Source of the DNA: Pseudomonadota bacterium
Lineage (GTDB): Bacteria > Pseudomonadota > Gammaproteobacteria > Xanthomonadales > Rhodanobacteraceae
NCBI GenBank assembly: GCA_029561145.1
Contig: JAKQJM010000030.1
Location: forward strand, 1-49,918
Reading direction: 5' to 3'
Length of the DNA stretch: 49,918 nucleotides
The translations under genes and the position numbers were made by a program. This document shows, piece by piece, positions 1-7,741 of the stretch. The notes below the pieces were generated by a model. That model was not told where the DNA came from. It saw only the letters and a list, made by a program, of their open reading frames with translations, and searched no databases. Within the stretch, counting starts at the first letter, position 1; each line of letters starts with the position of its first letter.

Positions 1-704
1 CGAATGCCTTTCCACGCGAGGGGCTCATAACCTTCGATATCGATCTTGATCACATCGAGGCGCTCGATGCCTGCCAGCAGGGAATCGACACGTTGCGTCG
101 GCACCAGATCCGCTCCGCTCAGTATCGACGCGCGCACATCGACGATGCCATTGGATGAGTTGACTGCCCGATGCATCGAAACCGCCCCCGCACGATCGGA
201 CGCGGCGACCGGCAGGAGGAAAATGTTGTCGAACCCGTTGGCCAGTATTCCCGCGCACAGCGATTGGATGTTCCTCGCCAGCGGTTCGATCGCGTAGATG
301 CGGCCCCCGCGCACCTTCCTTGCCGCGAGCAAGGTGAAGATCCCGATGTTGGCACCGACGTCGAGTACATGGTCTCCAGGCCTCAGGGCTTCAAGAAACA
401 CCGGCAGAACGTTCGGCTCGTAATCTCCTCCGTCTGCGAACAACGAATCGCCTATGAGCTGATCGCCGCGCCAGGGATAGATGCCGACTCCGTCAATCTC
501 GATCTTCCGCAACTTCACCGGTTCGTCGCAACGCATGGCGAATTCGGCCGACGCCATCAGCGAACGCGCGACCTCTTCGGAGGTCATTGCATCGCCTTCG
601 ATCGCCGCCAGATAGTTGGCGAGACCCTCGGCATCCGGCTCTCGCCCAAGCAGCAGTCGATAGGCATGGCGCACATCGTCCGGCGTTGCCTTCACGGGGC
701 GCAT
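1..704 (-). CDS. FkbM-family methyltransferase (3' end cut by the window)
   Basis: The first 234 codons are present and the C-terminus lies outside the window. FkbM-family enzymes transfer a methyl group from S-adenosylmethionine, usually to oxygen on sugars, lipids or antibiotics; the substrate here is unknown. Residues 110-129 hold the SAM-binding motif I region (VLDVGANIGIFTLLAAR). The last visible residues carry the family hallmark IKIDIEGYEPLAWKG, about 220-234. Residues 12-40 (RLLLGREPDAEGLANYL) resemble the DUF4214 helix motif often fused to glycan-modifying enzymes. I chose ATG 704; the frame stays open upstream into the end of the preceding gene but has no better start. The gene begins 62 bases after the cystathionine beta-synthase gene on the same strand, so it may be co-transcribed. 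The family is secure; the role is not. Confidence 0.85.
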   Translation of the reverse strand, partial: MRPVKATPDDVRHAYRLLLGREPDAEGLANYLAAIEGDAMTSEEVARSLMASAEFAMRCDEPVKLRKIEIDGVGIYPWRGDQLIGDSLFADGGDYEPNVLPVFLEALRPGDHVLDVGANIGIFTLLAARKVRGGRIYAIEPLARNIQSLCAGILANGFDNIFLLPVAASDRAGAVSMHRAVNSSNGIVDVRASILSGADLVPTQRVDSLLAGIERLDVIKIDIEGYEPLAWKGI

Positions 705-766
705 CCCTTCATCCCGGGGACTCCAACGACGAACCCCTTGATCAACCGTGCGCGGGACATGCCCTA

Positions 767-2137
767 CTACTGCACGCGCCTGCGCAGGTAGTTGAGCAGG
801 TCGATGCGCGTGATCAGGCCGAGGAATTTCTCCCCATCCATGATGATGGCGACATGGCCTGCCTCGAATACCGGAAGCAGGCTTTCGATGGGCGCGGTGA
901 CATCGAGTTTCTCGAGACGGCTGATCATCGCGGTTGAAACGGGATCGCGGAAACGGGCCTCGTCGCCGTAGACATGCATCAGCACATCGGATTCGTCGAG
1001 GATGCCGACGATCGCGTCGCCCTCCATCACCGGCAACTGCGACACGTCGTAGAGCTTCATGCGGTTGTAGGCGGTGATCAGCAGGTCTTTCGGCGACACG
1101 ATCACGGTATCGCGCTGCGAATACGGGCGCAGGATCAGATCGCGCAGATCACCGTAGTGCTCGCGTTCGAGGAAGCCGTTGTCGAGCATCCAGTAGTCGT
1201 TGTACATCTTCGACAGGTACTTGTTGCCGGTATCACAGACGAAGACGACTACGCGCCTCGGCTCAACCTGCTCCTTGCAGTATTTCAATGCGGCGGCGAC
1301 CAGGGTGCCGGTGGAGGAACCGCCGAGGATGCCCTCCTTCGACAACAGTTCGCGTGCGGTCAGGAAACTTTCCTTGTCGCTGATCGCATAGGCCTTGGTC
1401 ACGCGCGAGAAATCGCTGATGCCGGGCAGGAAATCCTCGCCGATCCCCTCGACCATCCAGCTCGCCGATTTGTCGGAAAGGATCCCGTCGTTGATGTATT
1501 CGGCGAGGATGGACCCGACCGGGTCGGCGAGGATGAATTCGGTTTCGGGAGAGTGTTCGGCGAAGTATTGCGAGAGGCCGGTCATCGTTCCGGACGAGCC
1601 GCAACCGAATACGATGGCATCGATCTTCCCGTCCATCTGCTCGAATATCTCGGGTCCCGTGCTCGTCCGATGGGCGAGCGGGTTGTCGGGATTGCCGAAC
1701 TGGTTGATGAAGTAGGCTCCGGGCGTCTCGCTGGCGATGCGAGCGGCGAGGTCCTGGTAGTAGTCGGGGTGGCCCTTGGCGACATCCGAACGAGTCAGGA
1801 CGACTTCGGCGCCCATCGCCTTGAGGTTGAAGATCTTCTCGCGGCTCATCTTGTCCGGCACCACGAGTATGAGTTTGTAGCCCTTCTGCTGGGCAACCAG
1901 GGCGAGACCGATGCCGGTGTTGCCGGCGGTTCCTTCGACCAGGGTATCGCCCGGCTTGATGCGGCCTTCGCGCTCCGCCGCGCCGATCATGCTCATGCCG
2001 ATGCGATCCTTGATCGAACCGCCGGGATTGTTGCATTCGAGCTTGAGGAACAGCTCGCAATTTCCGGTATCAAGGCGCTGCGCCTGGACCATCGGGGTAT
2101 TGCCGATCAGTTCGAGGACACTTTGATGGATCGACAT
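767..2137 (-). CDS. cbs: Cystathionine beta-synthase with C-terminal CBS-domain pair
   Basis: This is a PLP-dependent enzyme of the cysteine synthase/cystathionine beta-synthase family, which condenses serine (or O-acetylserine) with homocysteine or sulfide in the cytoplasm. The N-terminal catalytic part shows IGNTPM, the PLP-lysine motif GGSIKDR (Lys43) and the phosphate loop GTAGNTG near residue 70. Residues from about 335 to 456 form two CBS motifs, such as YDVSQLPVMEGDAIVGIL, which bind adenosyl ligands in relatives. Length (456 aa) fits bacterial CBS enzymes rather than CysK (about 310 aa). The ATG at 2137 follows a GGAG sequence. The gene usually paired with it in reverse transsulfuration, cystathionine gamma-lyase, is not adjacent; an FkbM methyltransferase follows instead. 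Whether it makes cystathionine or cysteine in vivo cannot be told from sequence. Confidence 0.92.
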   Translation of the reverse strand: MSIHQSVLELIGNTPMVQAQRLDTGNCELFLKLECNNPGGSIKDRIGMSMIGAAEREGRIKPGDTLVEGTAGNTGIGLALVAQQKGYKLILVVPDKMSREKIFNLKAMGAEVVLTRSDVAKGHPDYYQDLAARIASETPGAYFINQFGNPDNPLAHRTSTGPEIFEQMDGKIDAIVFGCGSSGTMTGLSQYFAEHSPETEFILADPVGSILAEYINDGILSDKSASWMVEGIGEDFLPGISDFSRVTKAYAISDKESFLTARELLSKEGILGGSSTGTLVAAALKYCKEQVEPRRVVVFVCDTGNKYLSKMYNDYWMLDNGFLEREHYGDLRDLILRPYSQRDTVIVSPKDLLITAYNRMKLYDVSQLPVMEGDAIVGILDESDVLMHVYGDEARFRDPVSTAMISRLEKLDVTAPIESLLPVFEAGHVAIIMDGEKFLGLITRIDLLNYLRRRVQ

Positions 2138-2434
2138 GCGTTCTCCGCGCGAGTCTCAGGGAATCGCCAGATGATAACGCAGGGCCGATTCGAACCGCCC
2201 GGGATCGGCATGGATCAAGGTGGAAACGGTTCTACACGCCTGCCGTAAGCAGGAGCCGCCAGGTCCGGACCCCATGCTGGGGACGATGCGGTTCGGCAAT
2301 CGTGCAGGAAGCGCATCGTCCCCGACGAGGGAACAAGCAGCTCAAGTCGCTTCCTGCGGAGGATATGGCGGAGTGATAGCGCGTGCTGCGCCGCCAGCAC
2401 GTGCGGGCCTGGGCGGCGCGCGGAATGCGAATCT
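2138..2434. other. Gap between the YdcH-like gene and cbs, with promoter-like and hairpin sequence
   Basis: No gene is visible in these 297 bases. The part nearest cbs holds a TTATCAT box on the minus strand that could be a -10 element. The centre holds two overlapping inverted repeats, listed separately. Nothing else stands out. Confidence 0.5.
2279..2357 (-). repeat. Overlapping alternative inverted repeats upstream of cbs
   Basis: Arms 2279-2290 and 2312-2323 are a perfect 12-base inverted repeat (GGGGACGATGCG and its complement) with a 21-base loop. Arms 2304-2313 and 2348-2357 are a perfect 10-base inverted repeat (GCAGGAAGCG and its complement). They share bases 2312-2313 and the second takes up part of the first loop, so the full stems exclude each other. 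They lie in the leader or read-through region between the YdcH-like gene and cbs. Neither is followed by a T-run, so a simple intrinsic terminator is not supported. Confidence 0.5.
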
Positions 2435-2668
2435 TCAGTGTGCGGCGGAAGGATGACGCCTGTGTTCCCACATGTGCGTAAGACGGTCTTTCGCGAGCAG
2501 CTTTTCCTTCTTCAGAGTGTGCAGCGTGACAACGTCCATCGGCAGTACGCCCAGTTCGGCGTCGCGGACCTTGTCATCGAGCTCCCGGTGCTTGTGATAC
2601 AGCTGTCGGAACTCGGTGTTGCCATGCATCAAGGATTCCAGATCTTCTCTTTCGGTGTTTTCGAACAT
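2435..2668 (-). CDS. YdcH/DUF465-family small protein
   Basis: A 77-residue, highly charged, helical protein of the DUF465 (YdcH) family, whose function is unknown. It starts MFENTEREDLESLM and holds the family pattern of a helical hairpin: HRELDDKVRD near residues 27-36, then a turn and LKKEKLLAKDRLTHMW near residues 52-67. Its length matches the family (70-80 aa). It has no signal peptide or membrane segment, so it should be cytoplasmic. The ATG at 2668 has a strong GAGAGGAGGT ribosome site just upstream. A perfect 15-bp hairpin lies 35 bases upstream. It stands alone between the OmpA gene and cbs on the same strand. Confidence 0.85.
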   Translation of the reverse strand: MFENTEREDLESLMHGNTEFRQLYHKHRELDDKVRDAELGVLPMDVVTLHTLKKEKLLAKDRLTHMWEHRRHPSAAH

Positions 2669-3053
2669 CAGGCTACCTCCTCTCGAATCAGGACCGCAGA
2701 CACCATGACGCGACGCCGGTTGGGGCGTCGCGTCATGGGTTGCAGGACGATGGAACAGACACGCGATGGCCTGGAATCAGGCCGCCTGAGCCGGTGAGTG
2801 CAGCACTCGGATCGCGAACTCCAGCTTGCGATACGGGCTTGCGCCACTGCCAGGCACTCGACCGTGCGTATCGGCGCTGCTGAGCCGACGGCACTGGGTG
2901 AACGGTCTTCTGTGCTGAACTCATGGGCTAGGCATATCCCATGCGGGTTCCAGAGAAACACCGGGTCGCATGGGGTTTAGAAACTACTCCTTTGCCCAAG
3001 CCTTGGCAACCGGATTCCGTGATTGATGCAACGCACGATGAAGATCCGTTAAT
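2669..3053. other. Intergenic region upstream of the YdcH-like gene
   Basis: No gene is visible in these 385 bases. On the minus strand a TTGCCA/TAGTTT pair spaced by 17 bases (about 2974-3009) could be a promoter for the YdcH-like gene. The same stretch carries TTGCC and GGCAA as imperfect palindromic arms. A short inverted repeat, CATGGG with CCCATG, lies at about 2922-2943, and a strong hairpin at 2703-2738. Confidence 0.4.
2703..2738 (-). repeat. Perfect 15-bp hairpin in the leader of the YdcH-like gene
   Basis: Bases 2703-2717 and 2724-2738 are perfect inverted repeats (CCATGACGCGACGCC and its complement) around a 6-base loop. On the minus strand it lies 35 bases before the start codon. 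No T-run follows, so it could be a factor-assisted or processing terminator of the OmpA transcript, or a leader structure. The stem is seen directly; the role is inferred. Confidence 0.6.
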
Positions 3054-4031
3054 TTATTGTTTTTCCTCAAGAATAATATCGACCCGGCGGTTCTTCGCGC
3101 GCCCTTCCTCGGTGTCATTCGGTGCAATCGGGCGGTCCTCGCCGACCCCGATTGCGGTCAATCGGACCGCATCGATTCCGGCAGCGACGAGCGCATCCCG
3201 CACCGCCTCGGCACGCCTTTGCGAGAGGGTCTGGTTGGCATTGGCGTTCCCTGTCGAATCGGTGTGGCCCTCGATGCGGACGTGCTTGCCGGGGTCGTTG
3301 CGCACGAACTCGGTCAACTTGACCAAAGAATCTGCCGCCTCGGCGCGCAACGCCGACTGTCCGGACGCAAACGCGACATCGTCGAGACTCATCTGCATGC
3401 CGCGCGATCCACGCGTCGCACGCAGATCGTCCAGACGCGCCCGCAATGAATCGGCAGCAGCCCCCGCCAGCTCGGCTTCCTTGCGCGCGAGTGCCGTTTC
3501 GCGAGCCTGCGCATCGGCAAGGCGGCGCGCCTGTTCGGCCTCTTCGTGTGCAGCAGCGGTTTCCTGCTCGCCACGCAAGCGGGCCTGTTCGGCATCGAGC
3601 GCCTGACGCTCCGCTTCCTCAGCCCGGATCTGCGCCTGCAAACGCTGCTGATCGAGTTCGCGGCGCGCCTGCTCGGCTTCATGCCGCGCAGCCGCAAGTT
3701 GCAGGCGATCGTGTTCACGCTGCAACTCCGTTTGCTGGCGCTCGAAGTCGGACAGTTGCGCCGTCGCCCATGCGATATCGACGCGTCGCTCGGCCATGTA
3801 GAGAAAGTGAGCGCGCTTCTTGCCACGTCCCGATTCACCTAGCTGATCGAGCGCCGCCTGCGCGCGTGCGATCTCGCTGGCCGCATAGGTGCCGAGCTTG
3901 GCGTCCGCCTGAAGTTGGGCAAGACTGCGCGACAAGCGCTCGAGGTCCACGTCGCGGCTCGCCGCCAAGCTAGCGCCGACCATCACGGCGGACATGATCA
4001 ATCCACCAAGAAACATCGCCAACCGCCTCAT
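3054..4031 (-). CDS. OmpA-family peptidoglycan-binding protein with long coiled coil
   Basis: A 325-residue exported protein. Residues 1-24 are a signal peptide (MRRLAMFLGGLIMSAVMVGA). Residues about 25-90 resemble the DUF4398 helical domain. Residues about 95-205 are a charged, Ala/Glu/Gln/Arg-rich coiled coil. Residues about 215-325 are an OmpA C-terminal domain, with HVRIEGHTDSTGN, the repeat NANQTLSQRRAEAVRDAL and the terminal GRAKNRRVDIIL; such domains bind diaminopimelate in peptidoglycan. It has no beta-barrel, so the protein probably spans the periplasm rather than the outer membrane. Its ATG overlaps the stop of the upstream lipoprotein gene by 4 bases (ATGA), indicating translational coupling. 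The partner carries a related DUF4398 region, so the two may form a complex. Confidence 0.88.
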   Translation of the reverse strand: MRRLAMFLGGLIMSAVMVGASLAASRDVDLERLSRSLAQLQADAKLGTYAASEIARAQAALDQLGESGRGKKRAHFLYMAERRVDIAWATAQLSDFERQQTELQREHDRLQLAAARHEAEQARRELDQQRLQAQIRAEEAERQALDAEQARLRGEQETAAAHEEAEQARRLADAQARETALARKEAELAGAAADSLRARLDDLRATRGSRGMQMSLDDVAFASGQSALRAEAADSLVKLTEFVRNDPGKHVRIEGHTDSTGNANANQTLSQRRAEAVRDALVAAGIDAVRLTAIGVGEDRPIAPNDTEEGRAKNRRVDIILEEKQ

Positions 4032-4405
4032 CGTGCCTCTCCGCCAGCATCAGCGTCGGGACCGAGCACCCGTCGGATCTCGTTGTTGTCCTTGCGCAGC
4101 GCATCGACCGACTCGCGCAATTTCCCGAGCCGTGCCTTGATGCCCGCCAATGCACTGTTGGCCTCGGATTCGTCGGCCAGATTGGTCGTCGCGGTGTAGT
4201 CACGCTTCTGCATCGCAGCCCGCGCCTGATCGAGGCGCTCCTCGGCAAAGCGCAGCTCGAGTGGCGCGAAAGTTGCAGCGCCAGCACTGCGTGCATCGGC
4301 GAGGCGCTGCTCGGCTGTGCCCAGCAAATCGGGTGGCGGGCGCGTCGGACCGCATGCAGCGGCCAGAAGCGCCAGCGAACAGACGAATGGCGCATGGATT
4401 TTCAT
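4028..4405 (-). CDS. DUF4398-type outer-membrane lipoprotein
   Basis: A 125-residue lipoprotein from the ATG at 4405, which begins MKIHAPFVCSLALLAAACGP; the lipobox LAAAC near residue 18 predicts lipid attachment at Cys. An in-frame codon at 4420 would add five residues (MTPSG) before the basic start and fits a signal peptide less well. The mature part is helical (AEERLDQARAAMQKRDY near the middle, then LRESVDALRKDNNEIRRVL) and matches the DUF4398 type found beside OmpA-domain proteins. It ends in a 4-base overlap with the OmpA-family gene and is divergent from pilU. A role in envelope anchoring is inferred from the pair; the exact function is unknown. Confidence 0.82.
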   Translation of the reverse strand: MKIHAPFVCSLALLAAACGPTRPPPDLLGTAEQRLADARSAGAATFAPLELRFAEERLDQARAAMQKRDYTATTNLADESEANSALAGIKARLGKLRESVDALRKDNNEIRRVLGPDADAGGEAR

Positions 4406-4500
4406 ACCGCTTGGTGTCATAACGGGTTTCTGTGCCGGTGATCTTGGCCTATTGTGGGAAGGTGGCGGGGCAATCGCAACGTTTCAGGGGGATGGTTCAG

Positions 4501-5604
4501 ATGGACATCGGGTATTTCCTCAAGCTCATGACCGAAAAGGGCGCGTCGGATATGTTTCTGACCACGGGCGCCCCGGTCAACATCAAGGTCGAGGGCAAGC
4601 TGTATCCACTCGGCAATACCGGGCTCCCGGGCGGCATGGTCAAGAAGATCGCGTATTCGCTGATGGATGAGGGCCAGGTGCCGCAGTTCGAGAAGAACCT
4701 CGAGCTCAACATGGCGATCGCCGTCAAGGACGCCGGTCGATTCCGCATCAATGTCTTCAAGCAGCGGGGCGAAGTCGGCATGGTCATCCGCGCGATCAAG
4801 AGCGAGATTCCGACGATCGAGCAATTGCGCCTGCCGCAGTTGTTCAAGGAACTGATCATGGAACCGCGCGGCCTGATCCTCGTAGTCGGTGCAACCGGCT
4901 CCGGAAAGTCGACGACCTTGGCAGCGATGATCGACCATCGCAACACGAACACTTCCGGTCACATTCTTACCGTCGAGGACCCGATCGAGTATCTCTACCG
5001 ACACAAGAAATCCGTGGTCAACCAGCGCGAGGTCGGCCTCGATACGCACAGTTACCACGAGGCGCTCAAGAACGCGATGCGCGAGGCTCCCGATGTCATC
5101 CTGATCGGCGAGATCCGTGACGCGGAGACAATGGAAGCCGCGATCTCGTTCTCGGAGACCGGGCACCTCTGCCTCGCCACCCTGCATTCCAACAATGCCG
5201 ACCAGACCCTTGAGCGCATCCTCAACTTCTTCCCCGAGTCGGCACACCGCAACATCCTGATGAATCTGGCGCTGAACCTGCGCGCCGTCATTTCACAACG
5301 ACTGGTCATGGGCAAGGATGGACGACGCATTCCCGCCGTTGAGGTGTTGCTCAACACGCCGCTGATTCGCGACATGATCCGCCGCGGCCAGATCCACGAA
5401 ATGAAGGAGGCCATGGATCGCAGCCTGCAGGAAGGCATGCAGACTTTCGATCAGGCCCTGTACGCACTCTACAAGGAAGGCCGCATCGATTTGGAGGAAG
5501 CCTTGTCCAAGGCCGATTCCCGCGATGGTCTGGCGCTCAAGATCCGGCTTGCCGAAGGCGGCGAGACGCCAATGGACGAGGGCTTCGAGGACGCGCATTT
5601 CTGA
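4501..5604 (+). CDS. pilU: Type IV pilus retraction ATPase, PilU-type
   Basis: A cytoplasmic hexameric secretion ATPase of the PilT/PilU family, which powers or assists retraction of type IV pili. The 367-residue protein has Walker A GATGSGKSTT at 130-139, an Asp box HILTVEDPIEYLY near 155-167, Walker B VILIGEIRDAETME near 195-208 and a His box TGHLCLATLHSNNAD near 220-233. The extended C-terminal tail and the N-terminal YFLKLMTEKGASDMFL fit PilU better than PilT. I chose ATG 4501, nine bases after AGGGGG; ATG 4492 lies within two bases of that site, and a GTG at 4432 would overlap the leader. No pilT is adjacent. The neighbouring genes do not suggest an operon. Confidence 0.9.
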   Translation: MDIGYFLKLMTEKGASDMFLTTGAPVNIKVEGKLYPLGNTGLPGGMVKKIAYSLMDEGQVPQFEKNLELNMAIAVKDAGRFRINVFKQRGEVGMVIRAIKSEIPTIEQLRLPQLFKELIMEPRGLILVVGATGSGKSTTLAAMIDHRNTNTSGHILTVEDPIEYLYRHKKSVVNQREVGLDTHSYHEALKNAMREAPDVILIGEIRDAETMEAAISFSETGHLCLATLHSNNADQTLERILNFFPESAHRNILMNLALNLRAVISQRLVMGKDGRRIPAVEVLLNTPLIRDMIRRGQIHEMKEAMDRSLQEGMQTFDQALYALYKEGRIDLEEALSKADSRDGLALKIRLAEGGETPMDEGFEDAHF

Positions 5605-5786
5605 TCGCGTGCGCGATACCCCGCGCCTGCAGGGTCATGCTGCCGTTCGACATCGATTTCGTCGCCTGCCCGGCAGGCTTCGCGGTGCACGGATTGGCTG
5701 CGCTCAATCGTCGCAGTCGGGCCGTTCTGAATCCGCGAATCCGGTGAGATACTGCATTTCCCGAATTCGCAGCGACCGGCATTTCG

Positions 5787-6458
5787 ATGATCCAGCAACT
5801 TCGCAATGTTCTACAACCCGACGAACTGGCACAACTTCGCGGCTTCGCTGAAAACGCCCATTTCGTGGATGGTCGCATCACCAATCCAAACCATCCCGTC
5901 AAGCAGAACCAGCAGGTCGCGCAGGACGACCCGGCCAATGTGCAACCCTCCGCATTGGTTCGGGACGCCCTGTTCCGCCATCCGGACATGCGCGTGGGCG
6001 CGTTTCCTAAATCGATGGCCATGCCGACCTTTTCGCGGTATGAGCCAGGCATGCGCTATGGCTGGCATATGGACGAGGCGTTCTTCCCGTCCCAGCCGCC
6101 GATGCGCTCGGACCTTTCATGCACGCTCTTCCTGAATGAACCGGAAGACTATGAAGGCGGAGAGCTCATGATCTCGATGGGGCAGCATGCGCTTCCTTGC
6201 AAGCTGCCGGCCGGCGACGCGATTCTCTACCCGTCGACCACGATTCATCAGGTTGCACCGGTTACGCGCGGAGTGCGCCTCGTGGCGATCACCTGGATCC
6301 AGAGTTTTGTTGCTGACGTGCAACAGCGCGAATTGCTGCAGCAGGTCGAAGAGGCGCGCGCCATCGAAGGTTCGCGTGGCGAAGGTGCCGACATGCGCAT
6401 GCTGTTGATGCTCGGCTCGCTGCGCAACAACCTGTTCCGCATGTGGTCGGACATGTAA
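5787..6458 (+). CDS. PKHD-type 2OG-Fe(II) hydroxylase (PiuC/YbiX family)
   Basis: A 223-residue Fe(II)/2-oxoglutarate dioxygenase of the PKHD hydroxylase family, whose members often lie beside TonB-dependent receptors. The iron triad is visible: His94 and Asp96 in YGWHMDEAFF, and His153 in TTIHQVAP. Arg163 (GVRLVA) would bind 2-oxoglutarate. The length matches YbiX/PiuC (about 225 aa). The substrate is unknown. The gene starts 182 bases after pilU and converges on the sulfotransferase gene ending at 6649. It is the first of three 2OG oxygenase genes within 18 kb. Confidence 0.92.
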   Translation: MIQQLRNVLQPDELAQLRGFAENAHFVDGRITNPNHPVKQNQQVAQDDPANVQPSALVRDALFRHPDMRVGAFPKSMAMPTFSRYEPGMRYGWHMDEAFFPSQPPMRSDLSCTLFLNEPEDYEGGELMISMGQHALPCKLPAGDAILYPSTTIHQVAPVTRGVRLVAITWIQSFVADVQQRELLQQVEEARAIEGSRGEGADMRMLLMLGSLRNNLFRMWSDM

Positions 6459-6648
6459 GTCGAGCACGATCCCTCAGCGCAGCGCCTCCAATGCGAGAGT
6501 CCGCTGCGGGCGAAGGAACCCCAGGCAGTGACCGATCCAAAGTTCGCGCCTGACGGTGCCTTCCCCCGTTTGAGGCTGCTGCGAAACAGGCAAAAAGGAT
6601 CAGAAACCCGACGCATCGGCGTTGCGCAGCATTGCCCGGTTTCGTGTA

Positions 6649-7701
6649 TCAGCCCAGCAACGGGCGCAACGCTGACAGTTGCTCGTAACGCTGCGTCACG
6701 CTGCCTGCCCAGCGCATGGCGCGTGAAATCCCGGCAGCATGGCTGCGTCGCGACAGGTTCAGATCGTGGTTCCGGTCTTCGGCCGAATAGGCATGTGCGG
6801 GATTTTTCGCGTATGCCTTCAGTATCGATTGCCGGGCGTCGGGATTGCCTGCTCCTGCATTGATCGGCAGTCCAAAATGCCGGAGCACGCCACCCAGCAT
6901 CGTCGGGATGTCGGCGAGCAAATGTTCGAAATCAAGCAACAGCAATCGGTGGCTTGATGATGATCGCGCCAGCAGTTGCTGGAAGCGCGCCAGTTCGGCA
7001 ATCCAGCCCATGGCGATCATCTCGCTGGGTTCCAGCTCGTGCAGGCGGATCGCCGTATCGTCGAGGAATTCATGCAGGAACTGCAGGCGCCCAGGCGCAG
7101 CCTGCAACGCGTCCAGTCCACTTCCTTTCAGCATCGTCGCCAGATACGGTTCCAGGCGCAGATACAGGAGCACGGCTCGGATCCCGGGTTCAGCCTGCAG
7201 GATCGGTGCTATCAGGTTGTTGCAGGTGCTGGTGGCCTTGAGGAGGGTGTGCTGGGACGGCGCGAATGGCCGGGACCAGAGTCGCAGCGAAGTAGCGATC
7301 AGCGAATGCCAGTGCGTCGAGTCCATTCGGGACAACGGCGAGTCCAGCTCACGCCCGATGGACGCGAGATCCCTCAAAGGCAGGGGTTCACGCAAGCCGA
7401 GCACATTCGGAACCTGGTCGAGCAGTCGACTGAGCAGGGTTGAGCCACAATGCCCTATATGGAAAATGAAATCCGGAAGCGGGGCGTTTGCAGGCAGCAT
7501 CGAGGCGATCTCGTCGATCTGCCTGAAGCTCAGCCAGAATCCTTCACGTCCTTGCAGACCCAACCGCTCGTCGAGAAAGGAGGCTCTTGCCAGTTCGTCC
7601 CGGGTCACCCTCACGAACAGCGCGCGGCGGCCGATCAGGTCGAGTTGCTGCAGGAATGCCTGGGCATCGCTGGAAATCGATTCAAGTGCGGCCCGTTCCA
7701 T
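6649..7701 (-). CDS. Divergent sulfotransferase-family protein
   Basis: A 350-residue protein with a sulfotransferase-like PAPS-binding loop: residues 79-92 read IFHIGHCGSTLLSR, against GFPRSGTTLL in typical members. The Pro-Arg of the usual loop is replaced by His-Cys. The place of the 3'-phosphate motif (YLRLEPYLATMLK, about 180-195) keeps an Arg but lacks the usual following Ser. A C-terminal region (LLLDFEHLLADIPTMLGGVLRHFGLP) matches the family, where a conserved motif precedes the final helix. It has no TPR repeats or signal peptide. It is the last gene of the minus-strand locus that starts with the TonB receptor, 40 bases after the oxygenase gene. It may use a different donor, or may have drifted in activity. 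Confidence 0.72.
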   Translation of the reverse strand: MERAALESISSDAQAFLQQLDLIGRRALFVRVTRDELARASFLDERLGLQGREGFWLSFRQIDEIASMLPANAPLPDFIFHIGHCGSTLLSRLLDQVPNVLGLREPLPLRDLASIGRELDSPLSRMDSTHWHSLIATSLRLWSRPFAPSQHTLLKATSTCNNLIAPILQAEPGIRAVLLYLRLEPYLATMLKGSGLDALQAAPGRLQFLHEFLDDTAIRLHELEPSEMIAMGWIAELARFQQLLARSSSSHRLLLLDFEHLLADIPTMLGGVLRHFGLPINAGAGNPDARQSILKAYAKNPAHAYSAEDRNHDLNLSRRSHAAGISRAMRWAGSVTQRYEQLSALRPLLG

Positions 7702-7741
7702 CGCCTGCCTCAGTGTTGCGGATCAGCCATGGAACAGATCG

